From positions 310,001-374,000 of the forward strand of contig NZ_JAAVUZ010000002.1 of NCBI RefSeq assembly GCF_018449675.1: a stretch of DNA of 64,000 nt, written 5' to 3'. The notes beneath the pieces were generated by a model. It was not told where the DNA came from. It did no database searches and worked only from the letters and a program-made list of their open reading frames with translations. This document shows, one piece after another, positions 43,987-51,787 of the stretch; position 1 is the first letter of the stretch; every line of letters begins with the position of its first letter. Origin of the DNA: Glaciihabitans sp. dw_435. GTDB lineage: Bacteria > Actinomycetota > Actinomycetes > Actinomycetales > Microbacteriaceae. Position numbers and translations under genes: made by a program.

Positions 43987-44024
43987 CGACGCACGGCGGG
44001 AGTCGCAACTCCCGCCGTGCGTCG
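43987..44024 (-). terminator. Perfect 17-bp hairpin, shared between MBL and DUF1992 genes
   Basis: CGACGCACGGCGGGAGT (43987-44003) pairs perfectly with 44008-44024 around the loop CGCA. It follows the stop of the MBL gene (minus strand, 44040) and lies upstream of the DUF1992 start at 43908. The stem sequence CGGCGGGAG/CTCCCGCCG is repeated with changes at 51734-51769. Confidence 0.75.
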
Positions 44025-44039
44025 CGGACGACCGTGGTG

Positions 44040-44648
44040 TTAGACGGTGAGGGATTCGCCCGGTGCGAGACGGATGAACGGCACACCGCCGAATCCCTCA
44101 GCCCCGAGCATCTGCGCGGCCATCGCCTGGCCGGGCTCGCTCGCCATGAGCTCGTGGATCTGCACCGACTGGCGCGGGTTGACCGCGCGCACGAAGTCGA
44201 TCGCCTCGCCGAGCTTGGTCCACGGTCCGCTGGTCGGTACCAACAGCGTGTCGACGGCACCGCCGGGCACGACGTACGAGTCACCCGGGTGGTAGACGGT
44301 TCCGTCGATGAGCAGCGCAACGTTGTCGTTGCCGGGCATATCTCCCCAGATCGGGGCATGGGTCTTTCCGAAGACCTTGATGTCAAACCCGGCGATGGTC
44401 AGCTCGTCGCCCTCGGTGAGCACGGTTCCGCGGCCGAGGCGCGCGATCAGGTCGGCGGGTCCGTAGACCTCGACGCCTTCGACGGCGGCGTCGTCGATGT
44501 GGTCGTAGTGATCATGCGTGATGAGGACAGCGGATGCCGCGGCAACGAGCTCGGCAGAGTTCGGCGTGAATGCGCCCGGGTCAACGACGATGGTCGTCCC
44601 GTCCTTCTCGAAGACGACGGCGGCGTGAGCGTGCTTTGTGATTTCCAT
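44040..44648 (-). CDS. Metallo-beta-lactamase-fold hydrolase, UlaG-like
   Basis: A 202-residue metal-dependent hydrolase. The first metal motif is 'VLITHDHYDHIDD' (HxHxDH form), with 'TVYHPGDSYV' as the third His/Asp site and the C-terminal His in 'VQIHELMAS'. The order and short length fit the UlaG/L-ascorbate-6-phosphate lactonase-like branch; the substrate is not known. The ATG at 44648 lies about seven bases after TATACT on the minus strand, so it is probably leaderless. It is divergent from marR across a palindromic operator. Confidence 0.88.
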   Translation of the reverse strand: MEITKHAHAAVVFEKDGTTIVVDPGAFTPNSAELVAAASAVLITHDHYDHIDDAAVEGVEVYGPADLIARLGRGTVLTEGDELTIAGFDIKVFGKTHAPIWGDMPGNDNVALLIDGTVYHPGDSYVVPGGAVDTLLVPTSGPWTKLGEAIDFVRAVNPRQSVQIHELMASEPGQAMAAQMLGAEGFGGVPFIRLAPGESLTV

Positions 44649-44654
44649 ACCCGG

Positions 44655-44679
44655 AGTATATACAGCCTGCCTGTATAGT
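44655..44679. promoter_or_regulatory. Divergent leaderless promoters with palindromic MarR operator
   Basis: The 19-bp palindrome TATACAG-CCTGC-CTGTATA spans 44659-44677 with perfect seven-base arms. On the minus strand TATACT (44660-44655) is the -10 of the hydrolase, whose ATG at 44648 is at the expected start point. On the plus strand TATAGT (44674-44679) is the -10 of marR, whose ATG at 44687 is at the expected start point. One bound MarR dimer would cover both -10 boxes, so both genes would be repressed together. Confidence 0.85.
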
Positions 44680-44686
44680 CGATCCC

Positions 44687-45109
44687 ATGACACCGCAGCC
44701 GGACGACGACATCGGCGAGCAGCTTCGCGCCGCCATCGGACAATTCGTTCGCGCCGGTCGGGCCGAGACGGACACCCTCCCACCCGCGTACATCGAGACG
44801 ATGGGCTTCCTGATTCGCGAGGGACCGCTTTCGGTCGCCGACCTCGCCCGTCGGCGACAGATTCGCCACCAGAGTCAGAGCGCAACGATCACCGAGTTGC
44901 GGGCGCTCGGCTTTGTTGACCGGTCCGCGGATCCCGGGGACGGCCGCGGGTGGCTGATCGAGCTCACCCCCAGCGGCACGGAGGAGATCCTCGCCCTGCG
45001 GGCACGCCGGGCCGCGCTGATCGGTCAGCTCTCCGCGCGTCTGACGGATGAAGAACGTCAGATCCTGGCCCGGATTCCCGGGATCCTTCTCAAGCTGGCG
45101 TCGCCGTAG
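44687..45109 (+). CDS. MarR-family transcriptional regulator
   Basis: A 140-residue winged-helix regulator. The recognition region is 'PLSVADLARRRQIRHQSQSATITELRALGFVDRSADPGDGRGWLIELTPSG', including the wing with Asp-Arg. Helices 1 and 5-6 form the dimer interface. The two genes on either side of the operator are this and the MBL-fold hydrolase. The effector is not recognisable. It is directly followed by a convergent cupin gene. Confidence 0.9.
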   Translation: MTPQPDDDIGEQLRAAIGQFVRAGRAETDTLPPAYIETMGFLIREGPLSVADLARRRQIRHQSQSATITELRALGFVDRSADPGDGRGWLIELTPSGTEEILALRARRAALIGQLSARLTDEERQILARIPGILLKLASP

Positions 45110-45117
45110 CGAGCAGG

Positions 45118-45495
45118 CTATTGCCCGAGCTGGCGCTCGATGGACACGGAGCGATCCGATGCCACGTCGCCGGTGTGTGACGTGGTGACAGTCTCGATCA
45201 GCACGATCCCGACCTCCTCGGCGGCAACCGGGTTGTGCCGCACCCCGCGGGGAACCACGTAGAACTCACCCGGTGTCAGCGTGACCTCGGCGTCACCCTC
45301 CAGCTGAATGCGCAGCGTCCCGTAGACAACGAGGAACATCTCGTCCTCGCCGTCATGCGCGTGCCAGACCAACTCGCCCAGTAACTTCGCAACTTTGATG
45401 TACTGGTCGTTGACCTGGCCGATCACGCGTGGCGTCCAGTGTTCGGTGACCAGGGCGAGGGAGTCCGCCACGTTGGCGGGAGCGAGGGGATTCAT
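45118..45495 (-). CDS. Cupin-domain protein
   Basis: A 125-residue small cupin. The central barrel motif is 'HAHDGEDEMFLVVYGTLRIQLEGDAEVTLTPGEFYVVPRGVRHNPVA', with metal-binding His/Glu residues in the usual place (H-x-H-x3-4-E). These are typically small metal-dependent enzymes or sugar/ligand-binding domains; the function here is undetermined. It converges on marR. Confidence 0.87.
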   Translation of the reverse strand: MNPLAPANVADSLALVTEHWTPRVIGQVNDQYIKVAKLLGELVWHAHDGEDEMFLVVYGTLRIQLEGDAEVTLTPGEFYVVPRGVRHNPVAAEEVGIVLIETVTTSHTGDVASDRSVSIERQLGQ

Positions 45496-45692
45496 CCTCC
45501 GAGACTACGTCTGCCGCGTACACCGTCGTCTACCAACATCGGCGACGGCTCACAAGGGCCAGAATTTCCCTTCGCCGCGGGGCGCGGAACCGTTACCGTG
45601 ACTGACAAGGAGGTGCCGCGCGGCTTACTGACCGGCACCCGGTCACCGCGTTACCCGAGCGCCGGTGATCCCAACGCCGCACGAGGTCGTCC

Positions 45693-46859
45693 ATGGAGCC
45701 CACCCGCGAGCGCTTTGCGTCCCTCGACGGACTGCGCGGTGTTGCGGCGGTCATCGTCGTCGTCTTCCACGTCGTGGCCTCCGACACCCGCGCCGGGGCC
45801 ATCTATACGCTGACCAACCGTGAGCCCCTTACCAGCATCGAGTGGCTCTTCAACTACACGCCGCTGCGCATCCTCTGGTCCGGGTCCGAGGCGGTCGTGC
45901 TGTTCTACGTGCTCAGCGGGTTCGTTCTGGCCCTTCCATTCGCCCGCGGGCGCACCCAGCAGTGGCGGTATTTCTACCCCCGGCGACTGTTGCGCCTGTA
46001 CATTCCGGCGATCGCCAGCCTGATCTTCGCGTGGCTCACCACCCTTGTCATCCATCGCGCCGTTATCCCGGGCGGAAGCCCTTGGCTCAACGTGCACGCG
46101 GAAGAGGCCCACGGACCACTGCAGGTCGTCCTCGGCTCCTCCCTCATGGCGGGCTGGGGCAGCCTGAACACATCGCTGTGGTCGCTGCGCTGGGAGGTCA
46201 TCTTCTCGCTGCTCCTGCCGGTGTTCCTCTACCTCGCGTCGCGGCTGAGCCGAGCCCTCTGGCTCAAGGTGGCCGTGGTCATCGCCTTCTGTGCGCTCTG
46301 GCCCGTCTTCGGATTCTTCTACGGTGACCTCGTCTACATCGCCGTCTTCGCTCTGGGCGTTCTGCTTGCCTACAACGTCGAACGCATCCGCGTCGTCGCC
46401 GCCCGCATCCCCACCGCCGCCTGGTGGATCGCCCTCGTGGCGGCGATCGCCCTGATCACCAACTCGTGGCTCGTCGCCGGCGCCGACCCATACTCCCGGG
46501 TGCGGCTGGCGTGGATCGGCATCGCCGCGGTCGGTTCCGTGATGGTGGTCATCATCGTGGCGTTCTGGCCACCGGCGAAGCGGTTGTTCGAGTCGCGCCC
46601 GGTCCGCTGGCTGGGAATGATCTCCTTCAGCCTCTACCTCACGCAGGAACCGATCGTCGTCGGGCTCAGCTTCCTCACCCGCGGCTCCTGGCCGCTTTGG
46701 ATCGAGCTTCCCCTCGCCCTGGCGCTCAGCCTCCTCGTCGGCTGGCTTTTCTATCGCTACGTCGAGAAGCCGTCCCACGTCTTCTCGCGCAATTTCCTCC
46801 GCGCCCGGCAGGAACGCGGCTCCGCGATCGCCTCACCTACACCCGCCCGTCAGCAGTAG
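45693..46859 (+). CDS. Acyltransferase-3 family membrane protein
   Basis: A 388-residue integral membrane O-acyltransferase with about ten membrane helices. The diagnostic start 'ERFASLDGLRGVAAVIVVVFHV' (residues about 6-28) contains the catalytic His and 'DGLRG', and the Arg/Gly-rich 'YFYPRRLLRLYIPAI' near residue 95 is the next conserved block. The family acetylates or otherwise acylates cell-surface polysaccharides or glycolipids; substrate unknown. About 200 bp without a clear gene separate it from the cupin gene. Confidence 0.88.
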   Translation: MEPTRERFASLDGLRGVAAVIVVVFHVVASDTRAGAIYTLTNREPLTSIEWLFNYTPLRILWSGSEAVVLFYVLSGFVLALPFARGRTQQWRYFYPRRLLRLYIPAIASLIFAWLTTLVIHRAVIPGGSPWLNVHAEEAHGPLQVVLGSSLMAGWGSLNTSLWSLRWEVIFSLLLPVFLYLASRLSRALWLKVAVVIAFCALWPVFGFFYGDLVYIAVFALGVLLAYNVERIRVVAARIPTAAWWIALVAAIALITNSWLVAGADPYSRVRLAWIGIAAVGSVMVVIIVAFWPPAKRLFESRPVRWLGMISFSLYLTQEPIVVGLSFLTRGSWPLWIELPLALALSLLVGWLFYRYVEKPSHVFSRNFLRARQERGSAIASPTPARQQ

Positions 46860-46913
46860 AGCAGGGAGCACACGGGACGGGTGGATGCCCCGGGCGGCCG
46901 CTGCCCGCGGGTG

Positions 46914-47720
46914 CTAGTCGTGCTTCCAGAACCCGGAGAACGTAATGCGTTCCTTCGGCACTCCCATTTTGTGCAGGTGTCGCCGGCCCTCTGTCGCCAG
47001 CGTTGACTCCCCCACGACAAATCCGTAGGCCATGGGATGCACGTCCGCGTGACTCTTCAGCGCTTCGAGCGCCTTGACGCCGGCGACCATGGTGGCGTCA
47101 TCGCGCACGATCCACGAGATCTGCATGCCTGACGGACCCGCGAGTTCCCGCTGGTCCACGGCCGCGGGGATCTCCTGGATGACCCGGCCAACGGCGTCAT
47201 CCGGCAGCGAGCGCAGAATTCCGGCTACTCCGGGCAGGCCTGTCTCATCGGCGACGATGATCACCTGCGCCGCGTCATCCGGTCGATCAAAAATCCGGCC
47301 CTGGTCCAGCAGCGCCATCTGCTCTCCGGGCTGCACCGAGCATGCCCACTGGGCGGCGGCACCCTCCAGCGATCCGTCCGCTGCGCAGTGAATGACGAAG
47401 TCGATGTCCATCTCGCCTGCGTCCCCGCGGTAATCGGCGACCGTGTAATTCGCGCAGTGCGGGCGCACGTCTTCGGGGATCTCGAGGAATTCCTTCCACC
47501 ACTTCTTGCCCGAAATGTCGGGGAGGGTGAAGGCGTCCTGGTGCGGTTTACGCACGAATAACCGGAACCACTGGTCGAAGCCCAGCCACGGGAACGCGGT
47601 GAGACCTTCGTGCGCGATCGTCACTCGCTGCATATTCGGTGACACCGGAAAAGTGCGCACTACCTCAGCACGAAAGAGCTGCGGGTTGGACGGAACGATG
47701 CGGGTCGTGGTTCTGGCCAT
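46914..47720 (-). CDS. Siderophore-interacting protein, FAD-binding ferric-siderophore reductase
   Basis: A 268-residue cytoplasmic flavoprotein. 'NMQRVTIAHEGLTAFPWLGFDQWFRLF' and 'YTVADYRG.AGEMDIDFVIH' are the FAD-binding part, and 'VIIVADETGLPGVAGILRSLP' with 'QISWIVRDD' the C-terminal SIP domain. Members reduce ferric siderophores to release iron. The 20-bp palindrome just upstream of the start is a DtxR/IdeR-type iron box, which indicates repression when iron is sufficient. No siderophore uptake genes are next to it here. Confidence 0.9.
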   Translation of the reverse strand: MARTTTRIVPSNPQLFRAEVVRTFPVSPNMQRVTIAHEGLTAFPWLGFDQWFRLFVRKPHQDAFTLPDISGKKWWKEFLEIPEDVRPHCANYTVADYRGDAGEMDIDFVIHCAADGSLEGAAAQWACSVQPGEQMALLDQGRIFDRPDDAAQVIIVADETGLPGVAGILRSLPDDAVGRVIQEIPAAVDQRELAGPSGMQISWIVRDDATMVAGVKALEALKSHADVHPMAYGFVVGESTLATEGRRHLHKMGVPKERITFSGFWKHD

Positions 47721-47726
47721 GGGATG

Positions 47727-47746
47727 AGGTTAGCCTAAGCTAACCT
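47727..47746 (-). promoter_or_regulatory. DtxR/IdeR iron box upstream of the SIP gene
   Basis: AGGTTAGC-CTAA-GCTAACCT is a perfect eight-base-arm palindrome. It overlaps the likely -10 region (TAACCT, 47732-47727 on the minus strand) of the siderophore-interacting gene, whose ATG at 47720 would be at the transcript start. It fits the TTAGGTTAGGCTAACCTAA-type consensus of actinobacterial iron-dependent repressors. Confidence 0.85.
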
Positions 47747-47874
47747 CCCCAGCCCAGTCCTCCGACTGATTCCCTACGGGTTCAGCATGCAATCGCCGCG
47801 CTTCCTCCGGATAAACTTTGACCAACGGCGCACGTCCCACCTTTCGCGCTCTCCGGGAAAGCTGTGGTGAATTA

Positions 47875-49866
47875 GTGAGTGCGAACGCGAGCATCCTCCG
47901 AACCACCGAGCAACAACGCCTCGACAATTGCGCGCAGGAACCCATTCGCACCCCCGGTTCGGTACAGCCGCACGGGGCGCTGCTCGCCATCGATGCCGAC
48001 AACACGATCGTGATCGCCAGCGACAACACCGGGTCCGTGCTCGGAACGCCTGCCGCCGACCTGTTGTCGACGAACGTGGTCGATCTGATCGGCAGCGACG
48101 TGGCCGCGCTCGTCGCCCGGTTCTTTGTCGATCGGGATGCCACGACCAACCCCATCTCGGCGGTCGTCGCCAACACACGTTTCGACCTGATCGTGCACCG
48201 CTCCGGCGAGCTCGTCGTTCTGGAGTTCGAGCCAGCAACAACCGAACTCGGCTATCAGTCGGCACCCGGCATCTACAGCGCGATTCGCCGCCTCGCACAG
48301 GAGACGACGGTGGCCGGGCTGTGGGCGGCCGTCGCCCGCGAGCTTCGCGAGCTCACCCACTTCGACCAGGTCATGGTGTACCACTTCTACCCCGACGGGC
48401 ACGGCGAAGTCGTCGCCGAGCAGATCGTCGAGGGAATGAATCCGTACCTTGGCCTCCACTTCCCCGCCTCCGACATCCCCACACAGGCGCGCGAGCTCTA
48501 CCTAACCAAGCTGTCCCGCCTCATTGCCAGCACTTCCCACGACGGCGCCGCACTGATCACCACGGCAGAAGCACCCGTCACCACCTTTGACCTCAGCTAC
48601 GCCGAGCTGCGCAGCGTTTCGCCGGTGCACCTGCAGTTCATGCGCAACATGGGACAGGGCTCGACGCTGTCACTGTCGCTCGTCCACGACGGCACGCTGA
48701 TCGGCATGATCACCTGCGCGCACCGCACGCCCCACCGCGTGCCATTTGTTCTGCGCCAGGGACTCGAGATTCTCGCGAGCCAGGTCGGACTTCAGCTGCA
48801 CTCGATGCGAGAGATTGACCGCCTTACCCGCGAGATGGAGTTACGCACGCTCCGCCTTCGACTCATCGGACAACTCGCTGGCAACCACAGCATCGCCGAA
48901 GCACTCATCGGAGGCGAGCTGACCCTTCTCGACCTCATCCCCGCTGCGGGTGCCGCGGTGCGGCTGTCGGGCACCGTCACCTCCGTCGGAGACACAGCGC
49001 CGGATCACCACATCACCGCCTTCGCCGACGCGGTTCGCGACAAGTTTGGCCTGTTGTCCATCGTCACCGACTCCCTCGCTGTCGATCATCCCGAGCTCGC
49101 CGCGCTGCTTCCCGCGGTGGCCGGAGTCCTCATGGTGCCGCTCGGTGCCGACGGCGACTTCCTCGCCTGGTTCCGCCCCGAAATTTCGCAAACCATCCAG
49201 TGGCTGGGCGACCAGCGCCCCGCCAACCGGGAAACACCGCTGTCTCCCCGTAACTCCTTCTCGTCGTGGACGCAGAGCGTCAGTGGGGTGTCCGATCCCT
49301 GGGCGGGCCTCGAAACCGAGGCGGCCGAACTGTGCCGCGACCTCGACGGAGCACGCCTGCGTCTGGCGGAATCCCGGCTTGCCAGCATGGCGTTGTATGA
49401 CGACCTCACCGGCCTGCCGAACCGCCGCCTTCTCATGGACCGCCTCGAGCACGCCTTCACCAAGCACGCCCGCGGCGACAGCCTCGCGATGCTCTTCATC
49501 GACCTCGATGGATTCAAGGCCGTCAACGACACCCTCGGCCACGATGCCGGTGACGCGCTCCTGGTGCACGTGGGCGCCCAGCTGCTCGCCACCACCCGCG
49601 CGGAGGACACGGTGTCGCGCATCGGCGGCGACGAATTCGTCGTTTTGTGTGAGAACACCAGCGACGAGGAGGCCGACCTGATCGCGGCCCGGATCGTCGA
49701 GGCCGTGTGCCTGCCGGTCGTCATCGGCGACCGCAGCGTCAGCTCAACGGCGTCCGTGGGCGTCTCTGCCGCCGAGCCGGGGATCAACGCCCTCGAGCTG
49801 TTGCGGAAAGCGGATGCCGCGATGTACCGGGCTAAGTCGCAGGGTCGCAACCGGGTCTCACGCTGA
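47875..49866 (+). CDS. bphP: Bacteriophytochrome diguanylate cyclase (PAS-GAF-PHY-GGDEF)
   Basis: A 663-residue photosensory c-di-GMP synthase. The N-terminal PAS/knot has 'DNCAQEPIRTPGSVQPHGALL'; Cys19 is the biliverdin-attachment position of BphPs. The GAF domain has the chromophore-contacting 'FPASDIPTQARELY' (near residue 195). The PHY tongue has 'PRNSF' (458-462), and the output has 'MALYDDLTGLPNRR', I-site RAED (575-578) and GGDEF (584-588). Everything needed for a red/far-red light-controlled cyclase is present. The start is uncertain: GTG 47875 and TTG 47818 are both possible. No haem oxygenase gene (bphO) is in the window. Confidence 0.9.
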   Translation: MSANASILRTTEQQRLDNCAQEPIRTPGSVQPHGALLAIDADNTIVIASDNTGSVLGTPAADLLSTNVVDLIGSDVAALVARFFVDRDATTNPISAVVANTRFDLIVHRSGELVVLEFEPATTELGYQSAPGIYSAIRRLAQETTVAGLWAAVARELRELTHFDQVMVYHFYPDGHGEVVAEQIVEGMNPYLGLHFPASDIPTQARELYLTKLSRLIASTSHDGAALITTAEAPVTTFDLSYAELRSVSPVHLQFMRNMGQGSTLSLSLVHDGTLIGMITCAHRTPHRVPFVLRQGLEILASQVGLQLHSMREIDRLTREMELRTLRLRLIGQLAGNHSIAEALIGGELTLLDLIPAAGAAVRLSGTVTSVGDTAPDHHITAFADAVRDKFGLLSIVTDSLAVDHPELAALLPAVAGVLMVPLGADGDFLAWFRPEISQTIQWLGDQRPANRETPLSPRNSFSSWTQSVSGVSDPWAGLETEAAELCRDLDGARLRLAESRLASMALYDDLTGLPNRRLLMDRLEHAFTKHARGDSLAMLFIDLDGFKAVNDTLGHDAGDALLVHVGAQLLATTRAEDTVSRIGGDEFVVLCENTSDEEADLIAARIVEAVCLPVVIGDRSVSSTASVGVSAAEPGINALELLRKADAAMYRAKSQGRNRVSR

Positions 49867-50020
49867 ACCTGAGAGCCTTCCCGACGGCTCCTCGTTAAGC
49901 CCATTTCTCCGATCTGGCAAGTCCCCTCCCGAATCGCCGGGGTGGGTTGTTGCCCCGGTTACCGACGCGCACAGTGAACAGCGTCGGCACCTCGCCGTCG
50001 CTAACCCCTCGGAGGAATCC

Positions 50021-51031
50021 ATGTACTTCCACGTGCAGCGACTCATCAACGACATCGAGCAGGACGAGCCGGACCCCGCCGCCGCCAACGCGCTTCAGGA
50101 GGGGCTCGGTGGGCAGTTCGGCGAAATGCGCACCATGATGCAGTACCTGTTCCAGGCCATGAACTTCCGCGGACCGGCCGCCAAGCCCTACCGCGACCTC
50201 ATCCAGGGCATCGGAACCGAAGAAATCAGCCACGTTGAGCTCATCGGCACGACTATTTCGCGCCTCCTCGACGGCTCTCCCCAGTACAACGGTAAGAAGA
50301 CCGACCCGCTGGACACCCCCGGCGCCGGCGGAGCGACCCCGCTCAACATCGCGCTCGACACCAGCAACATCCACCACTATCTCGTCGGTGCCCAGGGCGC
50401 GCTGCCCGTCGACTCCGTGGGAAACCCCTGGAGCGGCAGCTACGTCTATAACTCGGGCAACCTCGTTCTCGACCTGCTCTACAACCTCATGCTCGAGTCC
50501 ACCGGACGCCTGCAGAAGAGCCGCATCTACGAGATGACCGAGAACAAGACGGCCCGCTCGACGATCGCGTACCTGATCGTTCGCGACCAGGCCCACGAGA
50601 ACGCGTACGCCAAGGCGCTCGAGACCCTCGGCATCGACTGGAAGAAGACGCTGCCGATCCCGAAGACCAACGCGGAGAAGTTCCCGGAGGTCAAGAAGCT
50701 CGTTGACCTCGGCCTGCAGAGCAAGCAGTACTCGTTCGACCTCGCCGACCAGTCCGAGGCCGGCCGCATCTTCCAGGGTGCGTCTCCGTCGAACGATGGA
50801 ACGAACCTCGAGGCGAAGGAGCAGGCTCCCGAGGGTGTTCCCTCGGTCATCGCTCCCGAACGATTCGAAGAGTTCGCACCGGGACTCGACACCGATCTGC
50901 TGAAGCTCATCCAGCAGACGGCCGAGATGGAGCTCGCCGACATCGAGAGCTTCTACGGACCCACCGGCGCGCCGACTCCGGCTGCCGCCTCCGCTGGCAA
51001 GGCCCCCGCGAAGGCAGCGGCCAAGAAGTAG
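50021..51031 (+). CDS. Manganese catalase family protein
   Basis: A 336-residue protein of the dimanganese catalase/ferritin-like family, which disproportionates H2O2. The four-helix metal core has 'AAANALQEGLGGQFGEMRTMMQYLFQAMNFRG', 'GTEEISHVELIGTTISRLL', 'RDQAHENAYAKALETLG', all with Glu/His metal ligands. The C-terminal tail is Ala/Lys-rich ('GKAPAKAAAKK') and may mediate binding or be disordered. The ATG at 50021 has GGAGGAATCC upstream. A perfect terminator hairpin follows at 51056-51095. Confidence 0.9.
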   Translation: MYFHVQRLINDIEQDEPDPAAANALQEGLGGQFGEMRTMMQYLFQAMNFRGPAAKPYRDLIQGIGTEEISHVELIGTTISRLLDGSPQYNGKKTDPLDTPGAGGATPLNIALDTSNIHHYLVGAQGALPVDSVGNPWSGSYVYNSGNLVLDLLYNLMLESTGRLQKSRIYEMTENKTARSTIAYLIVRDQAHENAYAKALETLGIDWKKTLPIPKTNAEKFPEVKKLVDLGLQSKQYSFDLADQSEAGRIFQGASPSNDGTNLEAKEQAPEGVPSVIAPERFEEFAPGLDTDLLKLIQQTAEMELADIESFYGPTGAPTPAAASAGKAPAKAAAKK

Positions 51032-51055
51032 CCAGTTCCTCGCGCGGCATCGCTC

Positions 51056-51095
51056 ACGCGACCCCGGTATGTCCGGACACATACCGGGGTCGCGT
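51056..51095 (+). terminator. Perfect 17-bp hairpin after the Mn catalase gene
   Basis: ACGCGACCCCGGTATGT (51056-51072) pairs perfectly with 51079-51095 around the six-base loop CCGGAC, 24 bases after the catalase stop. The sequence after it is GCGTGCGGG with no U tract, typical of actinobacterial terminators. Confidence 0.75.
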
Positions 51096-51174
51096 GCGTG
51101 CGGGTCATCCCGAGTTTTCAGCTCTTTTTGAGCTTTTGTTGAGGATTTTTTAAGCCACAAAATGCCGGTCAGAG

Positions 51175-51180
51175 TATGAT
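51175..51180 (+). promoter_or_regulatory. -10 box of the Hsp20 gene
   Basis: TATGAT lies 71 bases upstream of the Hsp20 start. No canonical -35 at 17-18 bases is evident (AAGCCA); the AT-rich stretch upstream (TTTTTGAGCTTTTGTTGAGG) is unusual for this window. I do not see an HspR (HAIR) inverted repeat. Confidence 0.45.
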
Positions 51181-51251
51181 TATGGATGTCCCGGCCGCAG
51201 AGGTCGGAAAACAAAACTCAACACGATTCATCCGAAAGGGGACCTTTCATC

Positions 51252-51680
51252 ATGGCTATGTCATTCGATCCTTTCACCGAGTTGGACCGCCTGACCGGCA
51301 GCCTGCTCAGCACCCGCCAGGGACCCCGGTTCATGCCGGTGGACCTGTACCGTGACGGCGACCGGTACATTCTCAACGCCGATATGCCCGGCATCGACCC
51401 GGGCTCGGTCGATATCGATGTCGACGGCCAGCTGCTCACGATCCGGGCAAACCGCACCGCGGATACCCGTGACGGCGTGAAGTGGCTGTCACAGGAGCGT
51501 CCGCACGGCACCTACCTGCGTCAGTTCAGCGTTGGCGAGGGCATCGACTCCGACAAGATCACGGCGCACTACGACAACGGCGTGCTGTCGCTGGTCATTC
51601 CGGTGAGCGAACGGGCGAAGCCGCGCAAGATCGAGGTGACCGCGGGCACGACCTCCGAGCACCAGTCCATCGCGAGCTAG
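51252..51680 (+). CDS. Hsp20/alpha-crystallin small heat-shock protein
   Basis: A 142-residue ATP-independent chaperone. The alpha-crystallin domain runs about residues 30-130 ('MPVDLYRDGDRYILNADMPGIDPGSVDIDVDGQLLTIRAN' and 'HYDNGVLSLVIPVSERAKPRKIEV'). The GVLxLxxP motif is present. It prevents aggregation of unfolded proteins in stress. AAGGGGACC lies upstream of the start at 51252. It is preceded by a TATGAT box and followed by the hairpin at 51734-51769. Confidence 0.92.
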   Translation: MAMSFDPFTELDRLTGSLLSTRQGPRFMPVDLYRDGDRYILNADMPGIDPGSVDIDVDGQLLTIRANRTADTRDGVKWLSQERPHGTYLRQFSVGEGIDSDKITAHYDNGVLSLVIPVSERAKPRKIEVTAGTTSEHQSIAS

Positions 51681-51733
51681 GCTCGCCCCACCCCACTCGG
51701 CGGGAGAAATCGCCGGGTATGGCGGGAGAAACT

Positions 51734-51769
51734 GACGTACGGCGGGAGCTACGGCTCCCGCCGTACGTC
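51734..51769 (+). terminator. Perfect 16-bp hairpin, copy of the 43987 element
   Basis: GACGTACGGCGGGAGC (51734-51749) pairs perfectly with 51754-51769 around loop TACG. It lies between the convergent Hsp20 and NAD(P)-binding genes. Its core CGGCGGGAG/CTCCCGCCG and part of the flank (the CCGGG following) match the hairpin at 43987-44024 in the opposite orientation, with compensating changes in the arms (A-T for G-C). Confidence 0.75.
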
Positions 51770-51787
51770 GTTAACTCCGTCCGGGCT

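Noticed and set aside
51139-51180. HspR/HAIR operator before hsp20
   Set aside because: No CTTGAGT-N7-ACTCAAG-type inverted repeat, only TTGAG fragments.
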